Assembly (NCBI GenBank): GCA_004151065.3
Contig: NWUY0300001120.1
Location: 10,379-22,376 of the forward strand
Direction of reading: 5' to 3'
DNA: 11,998 nt
Source of the DNA: Larix sibirica
Taxonomy: Eukaryota; Streptophyta; Pinopsida; Pinales; Pinaceae
This document shows, in pieces, positions 7,841 through 11,998 of the stretch. Position 1 is the stretch's first letter; each line of letters opens with the position of its first letter. The notes beneath the pieces were generated by a model. It saw only the letters and a list, made by a program, of their open reading frames with translations. It was not told the DNA's origin and ran no database searches. The position numbers and the translations under genes are program-made.

Positions 7841-10226
7841 TTGGTTATTATAACCCGTCCATATGTTGTAAGCTTCTTTGATGGTGAAAGAGCCCTTTCA
7901 TTTGAATCCCCGGCGAAGTCTGTCCTCCCCCATATGAACCCTAATTTTTCTGTTTCTTAGGGCTTCTTCAGTTCAGTCGACGTCCTCCTCAGGTCCTAGT
8001 TGTTCCCACCACTCCCGAGCAGCCGAAATTCTGTACTCTTGCTATGTATCTGAATTCACCCATAAGTCCAAGTCACCTTTTTTTTCCTTGATTAATACAT
8101 TCCTGTATGAGCTAGGGAGCTTCTAAGCTTCGGTCCAGAGGTGGTAATTGCTGCCATTAGTCCTCCCAGGAAACATCTCTTTTCCCATTTCTTATTTTCT
8201 AGAAAATGTTAGCCCGGACCAGTCTTCTCCCTTGGGAGGCATTTTTCCATATATGTGACCCTGGAATTTCCCCGGAGAAGCAAATGAGATTACCTTTCTC
8301 CCACCCACCAACATATTTATTATGCCACAGTTTTTCCCATAGTTCCTAGTTGTGAGTGACCCATCTCCACCAAATCTTTGCCCCACTGACATAATTGACC
8401 TTTTTCGGAATTGTGGAGGTTGAGGCCTCCTTGTTCCTTAAGAGAGAATATAGTTTCCCAATTTACTAGGGCCCATTTCCGATGATCACTGGATCCATTC
8501 CAAAGGAAGTTTCACTGTATGTTCCTAATTTATTTCAAAATCGTTTTCGAGGCCTCCAGGGAAGAAAACAAATAAACCGGCATGGCTTGCAAAACGACTT
8601 TTACCAAGATCAATTTGTTTGCAAAATTTAGTGGCCTTAGTGTCCAATTTGAAAGTATTTTCCTCATTTTGTCCAAGAATTCTAACCATGAGCCTTTCCG
8701 AACCATAGAATCAGCTAAAGGGGCTCTAAGGTATTTGGATGGAAGGGAGCTCTCTTCGAATCCTAGTATTCGACATATGTTGCATCTAGTAACCCTTGGG
8801 GTATTAAATAAGAAGACCTGGGATTTTTGTTCGTTAACTTCCAGACCCGAAGCTTTGCCAAAGTTGGCCAGACAAAGTTTGATCTTCCTGGCATCTTGGA
8901 CTGAAGGATGACCCATCAACATTGTATCATCTACAAACTACTGGTGCATTTGTCTATTCCCTCTCAAGTGGATAAGAATCCCCTGCATTTCATGATTACC
9001 TTGCATAGCCTTTATTGTTCTTCCCAATACTTTTGCCATTCTTATGAATAGAAAGGGAGATAACAGATTTCCCTGTCTAATACCCCTTGTGGGTTTTATT
9101 AGACCAGATGGAATCCCATTAATAAGAATGGAAAAAAAGCTGTAGAAATAAGACTCATAATCCACTTGATCCAGTTTTCCACAAAGCCAAAAGATCTTAT
9201 CATAGCTCGTATGAATTGCTAGTTGAGTTTGTCGTAGGCTTTAGCGATGTCAAGTTTCAGCATCATCCCAAGGATCTTCTATGTTTTGAGCGAATGGAGA
9301 ACTTCATGAACAAGGATAATGCCATCCATAATTTGACGACCTTCAACAAATCCAGATTGCTCGAGGGAGATCAGTGAAGGAAGGATGTGTTTGAGACGGT
9401 TAGCAATTACCTTGGTAATAATTTTTTAGATGACATTGTAGAGAGATATTGGTCGAAATTTACTCGTCGAGTCCGCCCCATCACTCTTAGGGAGAAGAGT
9501 AATAAAGGTGGCATTGAAAGCAAGGAGAATTTTCTTAGATAGTCTAGAGTTTTCCACAATCTTCCAAACTTCATTCTTGATGAGATCCCAAAAGTGATGA
9601 AATAAGCTGACTGTGAAGCCATCAAGACCTAGTGCTTTTCCGTCGGCCATTTGGTTCACCGCTTCTTCAACTTCAAGAAGAGTCACTGGATTCATTAAAA
9701 GGTCGTTTTGATCTTGTGAAACTAGAGCGGGGATATGTTGTGTTATTTGTTCAATGTCCCTACTTCTATCCAGGATTGGTTCAGTCATAATATCCTGAAA
9801 GTGATGGCCTAATTCCTCCACAATCTCTTCCCTAGTTTCCAATCTTTCTCCATTTGAATCCTTAATCATAAGAATTCTATTTTGCGATTGGTTTTGGATA
9901 GCCGATCTGTGGAAGAATTTAGTGTTTCTTTCCCCATCTTTTAGCCAGCTGACTCTATCTTTCTAATGCCACAAATTTTCCTCCTATTGCTCCCTCTCCT
10001 GTAGCCTATTACACATGCATGCTTCTTCTTCCTAAATCTCGATCGTGTATCCTTCATTCATGCCCTGTTTTTGTATCTCTTCCAGCCTCGATTATAGGAA
10101 TTTTTTATCGGCGAAGATATTCCCAAACTCCTCCTTATTCCATTTCTTAATCTTTTCTTTTAATCCTTTCATTTTTTGTTGAAAATTATACATGCTTTGG
10201 CTTTCCCCCTTGCTTAGATCAGCCCA
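7841..10226 (-). pseudogene. ORF2 linker, reverse transcriptase and connection, copy A
   Basis: RT motifs are LLPKSDGADSTSKFRPISLY, VIANRLKHILPS, FVEGRQIMDGIILVHEVLHS, LKLDIAKAYDKLN (motif A), TRGIRQGNLLSPFLFI (motif B; Asp and Pro of RQGDPLSP replaced), FVDD at 8926-8937 (motif C), NEQKS and YLRAPLADS. The frame changes near 9126-9138, at the same site as in copy B. Stops shared with copy B are TAG 9963-9965 (in LWH-KDRVSWLK), TAG 8938-8940 (before FVDD) and TAA 8530-8532. Eight more stops are private, counting the TGA that ends the endonuclease frame at 10227. An extra base in a T run near 8402 adds a private frameshift. Confidence 0.9.
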
Positions 10227-11021
10227 TCAATGCCCCACTTTTTCTTTGAAATATGTGTGGCCTAACCAGAACTGTTCAAATCGGAAGGCATTTTTAAGCT
10301 GAGAACCCAGCCCGGTCCACCATAATTCCACAAGCCAATGGTTCGATCGAGCACAGGAAAGAACTGATGTTGAGATTTCACTTCCCAACTCCATAACTGA
10401 TTCGGAGACTAGGAAACGGTCAAGGTGAGAGGCAATGTGATGCTCTCCCCTTTGTTTGTTGTTCCAAGTGACCCGACCTTGCCCAGGAACCACATCCACC
10501 AGCCTTAGGTCATCAATAGTATCTCTGAAACACCCACATTCTTCCTCCAACCTACACCTTCCACCTTTCTTTTCCTCTAATGATGTAATAAGATTGAAGT
10601 CTCCTCCTAAAATCCAGTGCTTCCCCTCTGTCCATTCATGAATACTCCTGAGGGAATCAATGAAAGACAATTTTTCTCGGGGGAAATGAGGACCATAAAC
10701 ATTGGTTAATATTCCAGTAACCGAGAAACCGATTACTCCAAATTCTGTTGAGATGAACCTATGATTTCCACTGAAGCCAAATAGACTTACTTTGTTAGGA
10801 TCCCACAAAATTCTCAAGCCGCTTTCCAACCCTTTAGTATCAATACCCATTCCTTCACTTCCTTTCCAGGTTTTCTTACCTGTTTCATGTACCTGATCCG
10901 CCGAGCATTTTGTTTCTTGAAGGAAAACAATAGCTAGATTTGTCTTCTGAATCTTTTTTCTTAAAATCTTCGCTTTCTGAGGGATATTAAGACCTCTTAT
11001 ATTTCAGGATACAATCTTCAT
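10227..11021 (-). pseudogene. ORF2 N-terminal AP-type endonuclease, copy A (nearly complete)
   Basis: This domain nicks target DNA to prime reverse transcription. ORF2 starts at ATG 11019-11021, which gives MKIVS-NIRGLNIPQKAK; the dash is TGA at 11004-11006, where the conserved Trp of SWNIRGLN should be. The frame is then open to 10227. Visible catalytic-family motifs are NIRG (Asn), FLQETK (Glu), TNVYGPHFPREK (Tyr), GGDFNLI (Asp, Asn), SHLDRFLVS and SNHW, where the family normally has SDH. The frame ends at a TGA replacing the first Trp of GHWWADLSKGE; copy B still has TGG there. The start is 22 bases past the ORF1 stop, so termination-reinitiation or a similar coupling is plausible for the ancestral element. 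Confidence 0.9.
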
Positions 11022-11043
11022 TAAGTAATAAGAGAAAAGGGAT
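11022..11043 (-). other. ORF1-ORF2 intergenic gap
   Basis: Twenty-two bases separate the TAA of ORF1 (11044-11046) from the ATG of ORF2 (11019-11021). On the minus strand the gap contains TAATAAG-type sequence. The short spacing is normal for a bicistronic LINE mRNA. Confidence 0.7.
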
Positions 11044-11998
11044 TTATAATCCTAAAGCAACCCTTATGGTAGGGTACTGACCTGATTCAATCAACTTTAG
11101 ACATGCTTCTGCTATACGCTTCCTATTTGATTTCCTACTCGACTTCCTTACTATCTCTTCATGCTTTCTCTTGTAGTCCTTATGGGAACCTGGATTGATT
11201 CCCAGATGGTTGGTTTCCCTATATTTGATGATTGCCTCCTTTAGTAAAACTACTTGCTCTTGGGGTGCAGGCTTGTTCAATGCCATCTAGATCTAAATCC
11301 CCAATATCCATATCTTCAAATTCTTCCCCTGTATCCTTTTCTAGGTCTTCTTTGGAATTTTCCACCACTGCATTATTTGTTGCCTTCATGCTTCCGTCCT
11401 TCTCTTCCTGTCAATTTTGGTTTTGTTGATTCTTATTAGGTGATGATTTGGTGATTTCCTCCGATTGATCTCCTAAAGCTTCAAATTGATTGGATATTGA
11501 GATCCTTTTGGGGGTTTCTAAGTTTTCATGTTTTCTCCCTCCTCTTTTACGCGTTGGAACCCTAGTAAACCCTTGATCCATTTTGTCCTCATATTTCTTG
11601 GGAGGAGATTTCAGATATTTCATGGGGCATTCTCTAAACAGATGTCCATACTCGTGACATCTACGACATCTGAACGAAATTTATTCCTAGTCTAGGGTTT
11701 GCACCCAATCTTTGTCTTCCCATGACATTTTGATGGCCTCTGGTAGTTCTTTGGATAGATCCATATACACACATATTCTCGCATAGGCCATGTATCTTTG
11801 TGCCTTGGTTTTCTCAGATATTTTAATGAAGGAACCNTCAAGCTCACGTTTATCCTTGTTGTAACTCGTTTATTGGATGGTGATACACTCATACCTACCA
11901 CCCAAGTCGAGTTTGCCACCTCTTCAATCATACCTACCAATAAACTCGACTTTGTCCATTGTTTAGCTCTCCAAGCCTTCCTTTGATTGGAATTCGAC
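11044..11998 (-). pseudogene. LINE ORF1, C-terminal part with zinc knuckle (5' end outside window)
   Basis: ORF1 of plant L1s is an RNA-binding, gag-like protein. The visible order is GSFIKISEKTKAQRYMAYAR, ICVYMDLSKELPEAIKMSWE, DKDWVQTLD, then the zinc knuckle, a basic low-complexity linker (TRKRGGRKHENLETPKR), a NQFEALGD motif, an acidic DMDIGDLDLDGIE stretch and a C-terminal basic helix ending LIESGQYPTIRVALGL. Two stops (TAG 11687-11689, TAA 11681-11683) precede the knuckle and a TGA lies at 11411-11413. The last 80 codons (11286-11044) are in a different frame, so a frameshift lies near 11260-11286. An unresolved N is at 11837. The N-terminal half lies beyond the window. Confidence 0.88.
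11627..11668 (-). other. CX2CX4HX4C zinc knuckle in ORF1
   Basis: The 14 codons read CRRCHEYGHLFREC with all four zinc ligands kept. Plant LINE ORF1 proteins carry this single knuckle for nucleic-acid binding. In this copy it survives although two stops lie immediately upstream. Confidence 0.9.

Larger units (their letters stand above)
7497..10538 (-). repeat. Direct tandem duplication unit, copy A (3042 bp)
   Basis: This unit is joined to ORF1 and the complete endonuclease on its 5' side. Homology to copy B ends at 10538/7496 within the shared CACCCACA (10531-10538 and 7489-7496). The other end abuts copy B at 7497/7496. Private stops not in copy B are at 10227, 10092, 10032, 9984, 9426, 9279, 9219 and 8512 (lowest coordinate of each codon). 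Confidence 0.93.
2371..11998 (-). mobile_element. Dead plant L1-type LINE with internal tandem duplication, 5' end outside window
   Basis: Read on the minus strand, the element runs ORF1 zinc knuckle, AP endonuclease, RT, zf-RVT, RNase H, 3' region and poly(A), the order of RNase H-bearing plant L1 non-LTR elements. The 3' end is marked by a 12-base A tract (2382-2371) preceded by TTCCTTAGTTAC. There are no LTRs, integrase or protease. The middle 3 kb is present twice in direct order (7497-10538 and 4457-7496), while ORF1 and the RNase H/3' region occur once. Every coding domain carries stops or frameshifts, so the copy cannot encode its own machinery. A single N at 11837 marks one unresolved base. 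The 5' UTR, the ORF1 N-terminus and the 5' target-site duplication lie beyond 11998. Confidence 0.95.

Noticed and set aside
8582-8911. 109-codon plus-strand ORF
   Set aside because: Exactly antisense to RT motifs D and E of copy A; the equivalent region of copy B (5540-5731) is shorter. Shadow of the RT frame.
5896-8940. Readthrough or recoding at the stop just before FVDD
   Set aside because: The stop differs between copies (TAA and TAG), and many other stops and frameshifts make both copies non-functional. Simple decay explains it.
4457-10538. Two separate full LINE insertions or one nested in the other
   Set aside because: No poly(A), 3' UTR or target duplication at 7497, no second ORF1 or RNase H, and shared disabling mutations. 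Kept only as an alternative in which a deletion fused two elements.
4457-10538. Strong C-to-T/G-to-A bias between copies as a sign of methylation-driven decay
   Set aside because: In the 360-bp hand-counted stretch only about 12 of 31 differences were transitions, so no strong bias is shown, although some short patches are all transitions.
1-11998. CRISPR array, tRNA, rRNA, riboswitch or bacterial operon signals
   Set aside because: None seen. The domain set and composition are those of a plant nuclear genome.

Overview
This is plant nuclear DNA. About 80% of the window (2371 to 11998, minus strand, running off the right edge) is one dead L1-type LINE retrotransposon. The plant assignment rests on domain order: an ORF1 with a CX2CX4HX4C zinc knuckle, then an ORF2 with AP-type endonuclease, reverse transcriptase, zf-RVT zinc finger and an RNase H domain. 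This is the layout of plant L1 elements that carry RNase H. I cannot tell conifer from angiosperm. The left 2.37 kb is AT-rich flanking DNA with no gene I can name, two weak exon-like blocks on the minus strand (580-774 and 997-1217), and an AT-core hairpin at 1535-1577.

Element layout in its own 5'-to-3' direction (right to left): C-terminal part of ORF1 (11998-11044); 22-bp gap; ORF2 start codon at 11021; complete endonuclease (to about 10300); RT (about 10226-7841); zf-RVT broken at 7497; then, abruptly, the second half of the endonuclease again (7496 to about 7201), a second RT (7200-4801), a complete zf-RVT (4800-4204), RNase H (about 4206-3681), a stop-rich spacer, a decayed ORF3-like frame (3509-2721), a short 3' UTR and a 12-nt poly(A) tail (2382-2371).

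The main structural result is a direct tandem duplication inside the element. Bases 7497-10538 (copy A, 3042 bp) and 4457-7496 (copy B, 3040 bp) align end to end, with about 8.6% differences in a 360-bp stretch counted by hand. The junction falls inside coding domains (mid zf-RVT to mid endonuclease) with only about 5 bp of imperfect shared sequence. The copies share three in-frame stops at identical codons, one frameshift at the same site, and two suspicious missense changes at conserved positions. Each also has about seven or eight private stops. This fits an element that was already dead, was then locally duplicated, and afterwards decayed as two units. It does not fit two independent insertions.

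The second result is a 263-codon frame downstream of RNase H (3509-2721), broken only by five in-frame stops and no frameshift, where an L1 would normally have just a 3' UTR. It may be an additional ORF of this family. No CRISPR array, RNA gene, operon or intact protein-coding gene is visible.
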